NCBI RefSeq assembly: GCF_902148855.1
Contig: NC_043962.1
Span: 27,527,610-27,591,609, forward strand
Source: Sphaeramia orbicularis
Lineage: Eukaryota > Chordata > Actinopteri > Kurtiformes > Apogonidae
Length of the DNA: 64,000 nucleotides
Direction: 5' to 3'
Part shown: in pieces, positions 1 to 17,025 of the stretch
Numbering within the stretch: the stretch's first letter is position 1
How the letters are laid out: every line of letters starts with the position of its first letter
Translations under genes and position numbers: made by a program
Notes under the pieces: generated by a model
What the model was told of the DNA's origin: nothing
The model's input: only the letters and a program-made list of their open reading frames with translations
The model's database searches: none

Positions 1-95
1 GGAATTGTATTTAGCTATGGAGATAAATCCTCATGTGGCTCATTTTCCTATTACATATATGCACTGGAACGCTCATGTTTTTCTCTAGTCCTTAC

Positions 96-3000
96 ATCCA
101 TGTCTGACTCCGACTGGCAGGGCCCACTGAAATCGAGGTCCACTGAGGGACAAGTTCTCTCATGAGGCAGATCCACTGCCCAGCTGTTTCCAAACAGTGC
201 AGGTTCATCTGTCCGAATGCCTTAAAACATGCATCCATACATATTTTTATAAAACACAGAATCAATGCAACCTCATGTCTCTTTTACTATATAAAGCACT
301 GAAAATAAGCTTGGCTAAAAAAATGTTTTTCACAGTACAGCACAAACTAGATTATAACTTAGTAAAACTAACATTTGATTTGTTTATTCTCTTTTACTAG
401 GTTCATCCTCACTACCAACTAGTAGGGAACAGCAGTTCATATTACTGGTCATCTGAAGAAGGATTCTAGTTCTTTCCATCCATTCAAACCCAAACTATCA
501 ATTATCCCCTGTCCTTCCACTCTGGTCTAACCAATTCCCACCACCGCTATAATTGGTCCGAATCAGTGTTGAGTGTATAATAATAATAATTGTGGTGAGT
601 GGGTGCTGAGAGAAGGGATAAAAGGATGAGAGTCTGGTCAGGCCGGTCTTACCACGAGCAGTGGTGAGATCATCCCCAGCAATATGGTTGAAGTTCCCAC
701 AGAGGCCACATGGGGCTCCCTGGTGCTCCTCACTCATCTTCAGGTAAACACCAGAGCCTCCATCCCACGCCAAAGAGAAGCCAAACACACTCTTCACCAG
801 AAGGTAATCGGCCAGCCGTTCAATAAACACATTACCTACAGTCTGAGGCAGGCTTAGCCTGGCATTACACAAAAAAGCACAAAAATTTGAAGTGAGTTCT
901 TTCTTGTCCCTTAATTGAGATCTATTGTCTTCCTTTCTTGCTCTGACAGTTTTGTAAAACAACATCTTTCTTTTCTTTTGATATCTCTCTTGAATACACA
1001 CCGGCGACCTCCCTGGTGGACCTGATAACCAGAGATGTGAATCTCCTCCTCATTTGGGAAGAACAGACTGAGGGCTCTTGGGCATGAATACACACTCCCA
1101 TCACACACTCGGCTGTTGTGGATCTGAGTAAACAAGGGAAAAGATTAAATTGATTAAAGGGAAGCTCAAAGAGAGACAATCACCATCACCCTCAAAAAAC
1201 TGCTTACTTCTAGAACCCATATGAGCTCAAATGTATTTAACTGCTTTCAAAAATCAGTAGGTGACCTTGATCTGCATGTTCTTACCCACACTGTGTACTG
1301 TGGTGTAGTTGAGTGGCAGTCTTGGGCCAGAATGTAAGAGCAGGTTCCCGGGAAGTAGAAGTATATCCCATCAAATGTTTCATAGTGGTGTTGACCCCAT
1401 GACCTGCAGATCCCGTCCCTATCCTGGCCCTGGTTAGGTACTGAGAAGTAAACAGGGAAATCACTCAGGCAAGACACTAATAATGATGAAAGTGGATCAG
1501 TTCCATGTGAATACAGAAATGGATTTCAAGTGCTACTGCACTGATAGACCACGCCGTACAATAACGTCTATCATCTTTACAGCTTTCATCATCTTTGTGT
1601 CTCACTGGACATATCAGTGGAAAATGAATACCTGAATTTTCTAAAAAGCCTGTTGTTACAGGAAATCCCCATAGCTGCCTATGCCAAGATGCTACCCAAG
1701 ACCCTCCTGAAAATCAGAGGAGGCGGGGGTGGGCATACTGAGTCACATCTTCTAATTTAATCAGTGAATGGGGTGATATGTTGATAGTAGTTCTTTATGT
1801 GTCAAGATACTTATGTTTCAGTTAACATTTCCCAACCAACTTGATAATTTCAAGAGCATGCTTTCAGTGGAATAAGCTTAATCATTGTCGATCAAATTTG
1901 AGAATAGCAATCCACTAACCCAAAGTGAGATTTAGAGCTACATATCACTTATTTAGAAAAATGAAGAGAGAAGCTTCAAGCTATCTTTACTTAGATCTGC
2001 TCAAACTATGTATTTTTTAATCTTTTTCAAAAATGTCTATTCCAAGATTTCATTTCAGGCCTTCATTCAGTAACAAGGCTCTCAGGAACTACTGTTTCCA
2101 ACATGTGTCAACACAAAATTACTTAGCTGAAATGAAAAATGTCTTTACAATAATTGTGACCTCAGATCTCCTGATATACTGTATAAGGAGCCTGTTCAGA
2201 GTATAGAAACCAGAAACTCCATCACTCAGCCCTTACCCTATTACCTTAGTTCAAGTGGTTTTATATCTCATGTAGGGAGCAAAGTATATGTGTGTCTGTG
2301 TGTGTGTGGGTAGAGTTGGAAGGTGGTGGATTTGTACCAAAAAGAGAGATACAGGGGGAAAAAAATGGAGAGAGCAGATCTCAGAAAATCTGATAATTAA
2401 TGCTGGAGAGTGCGCAGGTAATTAATGTTTGCTGAATGATTGGAGAGAGTGGTACACATACCTGAACAATCACATACACACACACACATTCGTTCCTTTA
2501 TAATTAATTGTGAAACTGTATATGAATATTAAGGACCTGTAGCTATGCTAACCAGGTAGCCTGCATTTCCGGATGGTGGATGTCAGTCAGCCATAAGTTT
2601 TCAGCACTTCTGTGGTGAGGATGAGTGTCTAAGCTGGTGAAGCTGAGCTGATACCATACACAGACATGTAGGTGTGTATTACTCACTGATCTGGCAGCGG
2701 TCTCCCAATGCCTGGAACTGAGCACAGTCACACACACCACCCTCCTGACACCAGCCACCATTGAGGCAGCCGCAATATTCTGGGAAAGACACACTCAAGT
2801 TCACTTATCCCAGTCTATTTGGGTAATGATAGTTTTAAGCTTCTGTGAATGTGTTTGGGATTACTTAAAAGTAGTGCATTTACCTGAAGAGGCATCTCTG
2901 GCTGTGTAGTTGTGTAAGATGCTGCGTGACAGAGTACCCTCTGACAGCAATGGTCGGTATGGCTTTGAAAACAATGAACAATTAACACTTCAACAGCATC

Positions 3001-3928
3001 ACTGACACAATACTGTACCATTTGTGTACCTGGCTCTGTAAGTTGAAAGTTGCGTCAGGGTGACTGGGAGAAAGTGTATGCGTTAGTGAGTGTGTCTTGT
3101 TCTTTACAAAGACAGCTTTGTGCCGGTTAGGGTGTTGTGCGCATGTGGGTGCCCTGACCTCCTCTGGTTCTCTTAGGTGTAGTGTACCAACCTCCTCCCC
3201 GAGGAGATCCCGTTTCCTCCGAAGTGCATTAGCCCTCCTGCACACACACAAACATGCACATTAGTGGGAAGAAACAGTCAGAGGGGAGACTTAAGTGCAC
3301 TTTACACCACTTGAATTCAGACTCCAAACTCCTCACTGAACCCTCACATGCACACACGCATGTGCACACACATTCACTTGATGTCTGTCACACACTCTAA
3401 TGCCACCCTGATAACAAATAATCACTCATTTAATTTCTTTGTCTGTTTACCTCTGTAGTCTTCCTTCTGCCACTGAAAGTCGGCTCTGAGCTCCTAAACA
3501 CAGAGTTACACAGTTAATGAAAAAATATCAACCTGTGGAAATGGGTCAGTTATTTATTTAACATGAAATCACCTTGGTAAGTATAAAAATGCATCACATA
3601 CATTTAAAAATGTGTAATACACCTCATAGACATTTACCTAATCTATTAACTAGACATCATATTAGGATATTTTATTTTTTCTCCATAATATGTTAAAAAA
3701 AAAAAAAAAAAGTTTATGAAATAGCATCCAACAATGACACAAAGATAAGAAACTCAGAGACCTTATTCATGACCAGATTTCATTATAAACACCATAGTCT
3801 TCTATGATAAATTCAACTATATAATTCAGATTGTTAGTACAACTATCAGACTCACCCTCAAGTACCAGCAAGTGGGAGATTGAAAACGACATAAGAAGAA
3901 ATCGTTTCACTGTCCACTTTACGTTCAT
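96..3928 (-). CDS. otogl: Otogelin-like protein, 5' part (N-terminus to first VWD domain), truncated by window edge
   Basis: Nine minus-strand exons join with consistent phases: 3856-3928, 3451-3493, 3192-3237, 2884-2962, 2687-2779, 1286-1440, 1002-1123, 653-858 and 96-208, giving 310 codons. The first exon starts at ATG 3928 and encodes a basic then hydrophobic signal peptide ([14 protein letters not shown]...). Exon 5 is a cysteine-rich EGF-like module ([14 protein letters not shown]...CDC). Exons 6-9 form a VWD domain with [19 protein letters not shown] and the CGLCGNFN signature, then run towards C8 (FGNSWAVDL). Otogelin-family proteins are secreted glycoproteins of the inner-ear acellular membranes (established knowledge). 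The choice of otogl over otog rests on neighbours: OTOGL shares human 12q21 with SYT1 and BBS10. The gene continues beyond base 1. Family assignment is firm; the exact paralogue is less so. Confidence 0.8.
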
Positions 3929-4484
3929 CTCAGAGTCCGAAAGGAAGTTCCGCAGAATCGTTAACGGTGCATCTCAGTGGTCCCGGGAGGAAAGGACTTC
4001 AGATGTTTGGAAGCACCGGGACGATGCTTGGTCGTACCTGTAAAACCTACCTACCAACCTGGTGGCGACAGCCCCCTAAGCAGATGACGAGCAGCCTTCA
4101 CCTGTGTGTGGGCAGGTAAGCTTTCACTGCTCTGTGTCACTCCGACATCCTCAGACACTCGCCTCTTCCGTGGGTGTGAACCTGCTGGCCTGCGAGTCGC
4201 TCCATCACGGTGGCTTTGACCGTGAAGTTACCGTTAAAATCTCTGACTTTCCACGACCTGGGTGGAACGCTTTTGACGTAGACACAAGCAGTGGAAAGCA
4301 GCAGAGACTCTGAATCAAAGGAAGAGACGGGAATTTAACTCCAGACCGCCCATTGAACTTGAGAGAGTTTCACAGGTGCCTCTCAGTTAACACCATCAGA
4401 GAAGTAAGCTAACATAAGAACACAGCAGTAAGCTAACGCCATATATACTGCGAGTAAACCAAGGCACAGTTAATCAACTTTTTA
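3929..4484. other. Upstream flank of otogl
   Basis: This stretch precedes the otogl start codon and probably holds its 5' UTR and promoter. It is less AT-rich than the repeat array that follows. I see no convincing TATA box, and the short open frames here look like chance. Confidence 0.35.
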
Positions 4485-7000
4485 CTTTCTAGTTGTGATA
4501 ATATTCTAAAAGTCGTTAAAAAATATATAAATATAGTTTTTCAGCTTTGCGAGATCTTTCCTGACCATTTCTTGTTTGGTAATATTATTAAAATAAGCTA
4601 GCTAGCTCTGTGCGCCTAGGCTAATGCTTTTACCTTTAGAGAAATTTAGCTCAGAAAAGTTATTTCCTGTCGTTTTTATTTTAATTTATATTCACAACAA
4701 AATGTGGACGCTTCTTACTTGTTCAATAATTTGCTAAAATAGATAAATTAAAACATAAGAAAAGAAAAACAAAACTGTCCATGATGTACCATCAATGTAA
4801 AACTGTGACTGGGTTGAATTAATTATTTAAAATTAGCAAAATCAATTTAAATTTAAGACCGTTTTAATAAAACTTAAATTAAACAGTCATATATTGATTA
4901 AAAAAAACTTCAATTGTTTAAACAAAAAATTACATTTGCAAATGAAAAGTAAAATTCTGTATTCATTTTACGCAATACTCATTATCACTAGTTGTGATAA
5001 TGTTTTGCAAGTCGTTAGAAAATATAAATATATTTTTTTCAGCAATGCAATATCTTTCCTAACCATTTCTTGTTTGGTAATATATATACTACAGGTCAAA
5101 AGTTTTAGAACACCCCAATTTTTCCAGTTTTGTATGAAATTCAAGCAGTTCAAGTCCAGTGAACAGCTTGAAATGGTACAAAGGTAAGCAGTGAACTGCC
5201 AGAGGTAAAAAAAAAAAAAAAAAAAGGTAAGGTTAAACAAAACTGAAAAATAATGTACATTTCAGAATTATACAAAAGGCGAACAAGAAATGGGTTGACA
5301 ACTTAAAGCAATTCTGCAGCAATGGAGGTTGATCAAGCCTCAAAAATTGGTGCTACTAATTCCTACAAGTGTCCCAACGTTTCTTAATTACTTCCAACCC
5401 CCTCTGTCTGATTTTAACAGTATTGCACTGCAGAGAGTAGTGTGTTACTATAACAGTGGCGAGGAAAAGACAACGATAGAAGAGAGACAGACCATCATCA
5501 CACTTAAAAATGTAGGTCTTTCCTACAGAGAAATTGCCAAGAAAGTCAAGGTGTCAGTAAGTCCAGTTTCCTTCACCATCAAAAGGCACTCAGAAACTGG
5601 TGGAAATGCTGACAAGAAGAGGTCTGGCAGAGCCAAAGCCACAACAGAATCAGAAGACAAGTTTCTGAGAGTCAACAGCTTGTGTGATAGGCGACTCACA
5701 GGACAACAGCTTCAAGCACAGCTCAATAGTGGTCGTAGTAAGCAAGTCTCAGTTTCAACTGTGAAGAGAAGACTTTCAGTTGCAGGTTTGATGGGTCAAG
5801 TTGCAGCAAGAAAGCCATTGCTGAGACTTCAGAATAAGAAAAAGAGGCTTGCCTGGGCCATGACACACCGCCAGTGGGCTACTGAAGACTGGAAGAAGGT
5901 GTTATGGACTGATCTGATCTGATGGACTGTGTTCTAAAACTTTTGACCGGTAGTGTATATAATATTACCGAACAAGAAGTGGCTAGGAAAGATATCGCAT
6001 TGCTGAAAAAAATATATTTATATTTTCTAACGACTTTTAAAACATTATCACAACTAGTGATAATGAGTGCAATAATATTTTTTACCTCCAGAAAAATTTA
6101 GCTAAGAAAAGTTATTTCCTGTCATATTTATTTTAATTTATATTCGCAACAAAATGTGTATGCTTCTTACTTGTTCAATAATTTGCTAAAAATAGATAAA
6201 TTAAAATATAAGAAAAGAAAAAGAAAAAAAAACTGTCCAAAACGTACCATCAATGTAAAACTGTGACTGGGTTGAATTTTTTTTTTTTTTTTTTTTTAAT
6301 TAGCAAAATCAATATAAATTTAAGACAGTTATAATAAAACTTAAATTAAACTGTCATATGTTGATTAAAAAAAAAAAAAATTTAAATTGTTTAAACAAAA
6401 AATGATGTTTGAAAATTAAAAGTAAAATACTGTATTCATTTTACTCAATACTCATTATCACTAGTTGTGATAATGTTTTAAAAGTCATTAGAAAATATAA
6501 ATATATTTTTTTCAGCAATGCGATATCTTTCCTAACCATTTCTTGTTTAGTAATATTACATGTAAGTGCACGGTCAATATTTTTACCTCCAGAAAATTTA
6601 GCTAAGAGAAGTTATTTCCTGTTGTATTTATTTTAATTTATATTCACAACAAAATTTTGTATGTCTCTTACTTGTTCAATAATTTGCTAAAAAAAAATAA
6701 AATAAAAAAAATAACACAAAAAAAACAAAAGAAAACAAAAAAAAAAAACTCAACTGCCCAAAATGTAAAATTTGCGAACTTATACCATCAATGTAAAGCT
6801 GTGACTGGGTTGAATTAATAATTTAAAATTTAGCAAAATCAACATAAATTTAAGACAACTTTAATAAAACTTAAACAGTCATGTATTGATTTAAAAAAAA
6901 AAAAAAAAAAAAACTTCAATAATTTAAACAAAAAATGATGTTTGAAAATGAAAAGTAAAATACTGTATTCATTTTACTCATTACTCATTTAATCATAATC
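4485..7000. repeat. AT-rich tandem array of about three ~500-bp units with an inverted arm
   Basis: Shared landmarks recur in order. AGTTGTGATAAT occurs near 4490, 4988 and 6463. TGTGACTGGGTTGAATT occurs near 4804, 6260 and 6802. ATTTGCTAAA occurs near 4730, 6181 and 6681. Units are about 500 bp once the Tc1 insertion in the second is subtracted. A fragment of a further unit follows 6960. Unit two also carries a reverse-complement copy (about 5962-6070) of its own first ~105 bp (about 4977-5085), so the two arms face each other across the Tc1 element. Long A and T runs are frequent. No gene is seen. Confidence 0.8.
5083..5960 (+). mobile_element. Internally deleted Tc1-like DNA transposon
   Basis: Inverted termini match: CTACAGGTCAAAAGTTTTAG at the left and its near reverse complement (CTAAAACTTTTGACCGGTAG) at the right, flanked by TA-rich target sequence. 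The interior encodes the N-terminal half of a Tc1 transposase in one frame (about 5329-5922). A helix-turn-helix region (GLSYREIAKKVKVS) and a second DNA-binding segment run to VLWTD, the motif holding the first catalytic aspartate. The frame then ends and the right terminus follows at once, so the rest of the DDE core is missing. The copy is non-autonomous, about 0.87 kb against 1.3-1.6 kb for full Tc1 elements. It sits between the two arms of the surrounding foldback repeat. Confidence 0.85.
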
Positions 7001-8251
7001 TTTTTGGTCTCTGTTATCATATTTTCCTTTTCCTATGTTAAACTGTCTTAGTTCAGTCATATTTTAATCACTAACAAGTGATTAGAAAAAATAGTCAGAT
7101 GATTAAAAATGTAATTAAATCAAACTATATTGTACTTGAACATTCAGTAGTGATGGAATTACCCTGGTATTTGATATATCTGAGCTGATACTTCTGAAAT
7201 ATTTCATAAATCTCTCAGCCAACCATTTCTCCATACAAATGTATTTTAATTGTTAAAGAGCTTTAAATCTGCTTAATTACATTAGATGTCACTGTTGTTG
7301 TTTGCGTGTAGTATAATCAACGTAACAGCCACATTATATGACTTTATAAAATATATGACAACCTTACTAATGTTGTTTTCTCTAAATCTTTTAATGGCTG
7401 TTTTATCAAGAAAAATACAGTACAGTAATATTACAAATTGCAGTCACACAGATCTTTCACAAAATGGACAGGTTGTGCTTTTTTCTCTGAGATTTATTAA
7501 CGTATAAATGCCTCTTAATTTACATACCAGAAATCACAAAGCTGGCATAAAATGAATATACATTCTTCATGATGAACTTGGAAAACAATACCTGATTGTG
7601 ATCATGTGATTATGGCCTCTTCTGTCACTTTGGATGCGACAGATTGCAGAGAAACCTCACAGTAAAATGGATAACCAAACATCTTTCAAGGCTCATTGAT
7701 GTGCATGAGAAAATGGTATAAAGGCTACTTTAAATGCATAATACACAACCAGTAGTTTTGCTAAGAACTTGTTATTTATTTGGCAAAAGACAACATGAGG
7801 ATTGGGGTTCGGTAAAGACAGTAGAGACAAAACAGTATTTATATAGTAATCTTACAGTATTTGATTATGCTTTGGATTGTCTCCTTCTGTAGGTAAATCA
7901 TGGTTGAATCAGGGCTGATATGCATTTTGTCTGACGCTTTAAAAGATGAAAAAAAAATTAAGTTTTCAAAAAATCCTACTATGTATAATAGTGCAGTGAT
8001 ACAGTGATACAACTGTGGTTAAAACCCTACTGTAGTCTATATAGAAGCAGAAAGAGATATTTACTATAGACAGTAGGCTCCAAGTAGTGACTTGGATTAT
8101 GTGAAGATGAACTGGGGATTTAGTAGATTTACATACTGAATAATCTTAAAGGTGAATTGAAGGAGAGGTAGGAACATAAATCAGTAGTTGAGGTAAAGGC
8201 TCAGGGTTTTATTGAACAGTTCCCTAGTGCTGCCATGTTGGCCACAGAGCT
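7001..8251. other. Intergenic, probable 3' UTR of the synaptotagmin gene
   Basis: No coding exon is visible. Reading the minus strand downstream of the syt stop codon, AATAAA occurs at 8213-8208 and again at 7790-7785. Either could be the polyadenylation signal, the first giving a very short 3' UTR. Confidence 0.4.
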
Positions 8252-12959
<4,708 letters not shown>

Positions 12960-13759
12960 TTTTCGATTGGTAAAGAATTAACAAACTGACAGAAGAAAAA
13001 AAAGAGACATAAAAATACATTAACTCTAAAATACTATTTGCACAAAACTCAAATGGAAATAGAGAGACTGTGAGTGTGCCCTTGAATGCCACTGAGGAAA
13101 TGCAAAGAACCATTCATTTCAAGAACCATTCAACAAACCACACACACAAATATACCACAGCGGAGTGTCCATAAATATTATTGATCAGATGTTTTTGAAG
13201 CAGTAATGTGCTTATAGACACTGTAAGGCTGTCAGTGTCAAATGACTTCTCCTGTTTCTGCTGGCCTGGCACTAACACTTGAACACAGGATATGCAAGCC
13301 GCTGTCTCTGCCAAACCCGCTGACATGGAGGGGAGGGCATGAGGAGAGGAAGGGGAGATGTAGAGCTGAAGCGTTACGTGTGAACCTCTGCCGTCCCAGA
13401 TTGTGCCAGAGGTGAGCATCATGCGCCAAGGTCATGCTCAGTGCAGACTGCATGGGAAAAAAGTTCCACTGCCAATATTTGACTCCCAAGTGCAAAAATG
13501 TTTTGATATTTTCTATTCTGCAGACATCACGGGTATTGAGTATCTGGTTCTGAGTCAGCAGAATGGATCTCACACCCAAGCGAACATTGACCTCAGTTTA
13601 TGTCTACGCCTCCAGGATTATTTTTCCTGAAAAGACAAGCATTAAGAAGAAGCCACAGCTGATACGCTAACAGATGCAGCGACAACAAAACAATATGTAT
13701 TGGGGTTAAAAATGATCAAAAGTTCCATATGTTACAGTTTTTGTACAGTACTGTATGTG

Positions 13760-13818
<59 letters not shown>

Positions 13819-16320
13819 ACGATTAAGGGTTGATGTTGAAAGATAAAAAATATATAGTCACTGTGATAAATATGAAGCAAATACAAGTATTTAGAATTAT
13901 ACATTTAAAAATGTATGCTCTTCTTGCCTTTGTTGCAGAGGTATTAAGGTATTTTTCTTGTCCTGCTTGTACTGTTAATGCAGATAAAACTGTTTTGACT
14001 GATTAGACCTGTACCTTACAGTATATAAATTATGGCGTCACCACAAGGTGAAAGCACTGTACCTCTATTATAACATATTTCAGACTCAAAAAAAACACAT
14101 AGTTTTTGCTCAGTTTCGAGAGTGTTTACCTTGAGAAACACGTATCATCTCATAAAACCACAATAAACAAAATAATACATTGACAATGAAGAGTATGTTT
14201 TTGTATCCCAGCTATGATCCACATCCACACCGTATTTAATTTACATGAACTTACACACAGTTATTATTAACTTTGTTGTAGACTGTTGAAACAGAAAATA
14301 TAAAAAACCCAGAGACATACCTGTGTTGCACTTGTCCCAGTAGTGTTCGCACTCACAGGTACTCCCTTTCCTTACAGAGTGAAGAGGAAGAATAGAAAAA
14401 AAGAGAAGTGGAGAGGACAAGAGAGGCAAAACAATGCACTGAGGTGGGAAAGAGTGTCAGCACATTGCCCCCTTGTTTTTGTGACAGACCACTTCATAGA
14501 CCTCAAGAAGAAGAAGAAGAAGAGTGCAGGTGTGTGAAAGCTGGATGAAGAGAGGGAGAGAGAGAGAGGGAGGGGAGAGGACAAGATAGGGTTGGGGTTG
14601 GGGTAGATGTAATTGCAGCTCAGTCATCTTGTGTTGCTCCTCTTTATGTGTGTGTATATATGTGTGTACGATATGAGCCTGGATGAATCTCTCTGTCAAT
14701 TTTAAGTCCTGTGGGAGTGCAGGTCCGAGGTTTTCACACCTCCTCTCCTCATGAACTCTGTCCCATCCCTATAGGTCACCCTCACCAGGGCAGGATTAAT
14801 ATTCATCAGGGTGGTGACATGGCTTTTTAACACCTCGTTAGCATACTGAGAGTTCAGCAGTAGAGGACATTTACATTCACTGTGGACAGCCCTGTATGTG
14901 TGTGTGAGTTGCTGTGTGTGCATGTGTACATCTGGCGTTAGTTGCAGAACTGTCTCATATTGTCTATGTATAGATGATGTTGCCTAATTTAGAAACTTAG
15001 GATGTGGTTTCTGCAGCAACCCAGGGATCAAGTTCCGGCCCCGCCCAGTTCACCTTGAGGTATGAGGGAGGAAGAGAGATACTGTACAGAAGGAGGGATG
15101 GGACAGAGAAAGAGAGAGGGATGGGGGAAGGGAAAAGGAAGAGGAAAACCAATGTCATCTTATTTGTTTTTAATTACAAATTATGAAATCAGCAGTACTT
15201 AATGGAGAGTGAGCGACAAACCTGAAATGGCATAAATGCTGTGTAGTTGTGCCTTTAGACAACTCATATTCATTTGAAGGTTTAACTCTGCTTGAATGAA
15301 CAGTACTATGCAAAACTCAGATGTGTTGTTTAAAGGAAGTTGCACTAACAGCACAGATGCATTTTCAGTTTCTGGAGTAAGAAACAACCAGGATGTACAG
15401 GATGTATGTATAGTATTTTATCAGCAAAAAACAAAAGTCTCCAGAAAAAACATGTTCTAGTAACCAAAGTGTCAAATATTCAGTGTGACCTCTGTCTGCT
15501 CTTAATGTGTCTATAATTCTTTTGTTCTGATACTGAGTTTCACTGCATACGTTTTCTGGTTTAAAATGTTTCAGCTCAATATGACTAATTGCAGGTCGCA
15601 GACCCAGAGATTATCAGACTCAGACTCAGCTTTATTGTCATTCGGTCAATGGTACATGATAGAACGAAATATAGCTACCCAGGTCTTGGTTTTAGCATAG
15701 ATCAAGAATAAAATCTAAAACAGAATATATATGGTAAGTAGGGTAGAATAAATTGACCATAATAAAATAAGCAAAGAAAAAAAAGAAAAAGATAAAAAAA
15801 AAAAAAATAATGCTAAATTTATTTTATAACTAACACATGACAAGAAATAAAAATAAAATGTACACAAGGAAGGTTACTTATATGTGTCCATTTTACATCA
15901 AACAAACAGAACAAAACAAAACAGAACCACAAACCTCAAAAACAGTCAAAATGCTCAGACCAATGTAAGTTGCAATGTTTAAATGAGAAGCTGAGGCATA
16001 ATACTATTGAAATTGTACTTTTGGTTTTTTGTAGCAAAACAAACAAAATTTTTGAGTTATTATGTTATTATTTTACTGGTCCGGCCCACTGCAGATCAAA
16101 TTGGGCTGAAAGTAACCCCCAAAGTAAAAGTGAAAGCTTCTGTGGGGAATAATTACCACAAAATTGTAAGTAGTATAGGTTCATAATTGGAATTAATAAA
16201 AGAGAAAGTGCTGAAGGAAAAGATTCAGAATGCACATGGAAATACTGAAAGAGATGGAGACCAATCCCCCACATTTTCAAAACCTGTGCATGCTATATTG
16301 ATGGAATAGAAAGGGAAGTC
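12960..16320. other. Intergenic region between head-to-head syt and bbs10
   Basis: No coding exon was recognised here. It should contain the syt promoter and any 5' noncoding exons, which I could not place. It includes an (AT)n tract at 13762-13814, a purine-rich stretch at 14360-14600 and an AG-rich stretch at 15060-15150. A probable reverse-oriented LINE tail begins near 15620 (CAGCTTTATTGTCATTCGG). Confidence 0.4.
13762..13814. repeat. (AT)n microsatellite
   Basis: About 26 uninterrupted AT dinucleotides lie upstream of the synaptotagmin gene. Such tracts are length-variable; no function is implied. Confidence 0.95.
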
Positions 16321-16330
16321 CTATCTCCAC

Positions 16331-16344
16331 ACGCTAGGTGGCAG
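16331..16344 (+). promoter_or_regulatory. CTCF-like motif upstream of bbs10
   Basis: ACGCTAGGTGGCAG agrees with the vertebrate CTCF core CCASYAGRKGGCRS at 12 of 14 positions. It lies about 100 bp before a probable bbs10 noncoding exon that ends at 16438 (AATG then GTGAGT). It is a motif match only. Confidence 0.4.
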
Positions 16345-16724
16345 CAGTGACTCATCCTCCATGTTAAAGCCTCTACAAACCACAGAAGAAGAGTCGTTTC
16401 TAAGCTACAGAGGGAAGCTTTCCTGTGGAACTAATGGTGAGTTTTCAGATAAGATTGAGATTTAGAGGCATGGATGTTTTATCACTGCATTTATACTAGC
16501 AAGAAAAGTATGTGCTCAGTTTTAAATGGTATAGAAATAATGAAAGCTCGTCCGTGGCTGCTTTAAAGTCATTTGTTTAGCTAGATGCAAAGTGAACGAG
16601 CAATGATTCTGTTAAATTACACGTTTAGAATATAGTTACATATCGTTTCGACAGATATTGCAGCGGTCATTCATATCGGTTTTGTTCGATTTACAGCTCG
16701 ACTTCGGTGACTCTCCTGTTCGTG

Positions 16725-16991
16725 ATGATGCGGCCAGTGGAGCATCTTCACCTGGAACATGTCCTGCAGACCGTGGGTGCATTGGAGGCAGTAGTCCTCC
16801 GCAGCTTTGGTCCACATGGAGGACAGGTACTGTTCACCCGCGACACGGGACAGGCGATGCTGAGTCGGAGTGGGACACGGATTCTCACGGCCCTACGTCT
16901 GGAGCATCCACTGGCCAGGTAACTAACACACAGACCTTTACTCGGTTTACCTACGGCAGTGTTTCTCAAGCTGCAAGATCGCACCTGGATG

Positions 16992-17025
<34 letters not shown>

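Noticed and set aside
498-1001. A 167-codon minus-strand open frame
   Set aside because: Only its middle part (653-858) is an otogl exon with good splice borders; the flanks are intron read-through.
5329-5922. A 197-codon frame that could be taken for a host gene
   Set aside because: It is the N-terminal half of a Tc1 transposase bounded by matching inverted termini, so it belongs to the transposon.
13114-13630. Overlapping 100-codon frames upstream of synaptotagmin
   Set aside because: Frames on both strands overlap, with no splice signals in register and no recognisable domain; treated as chance.
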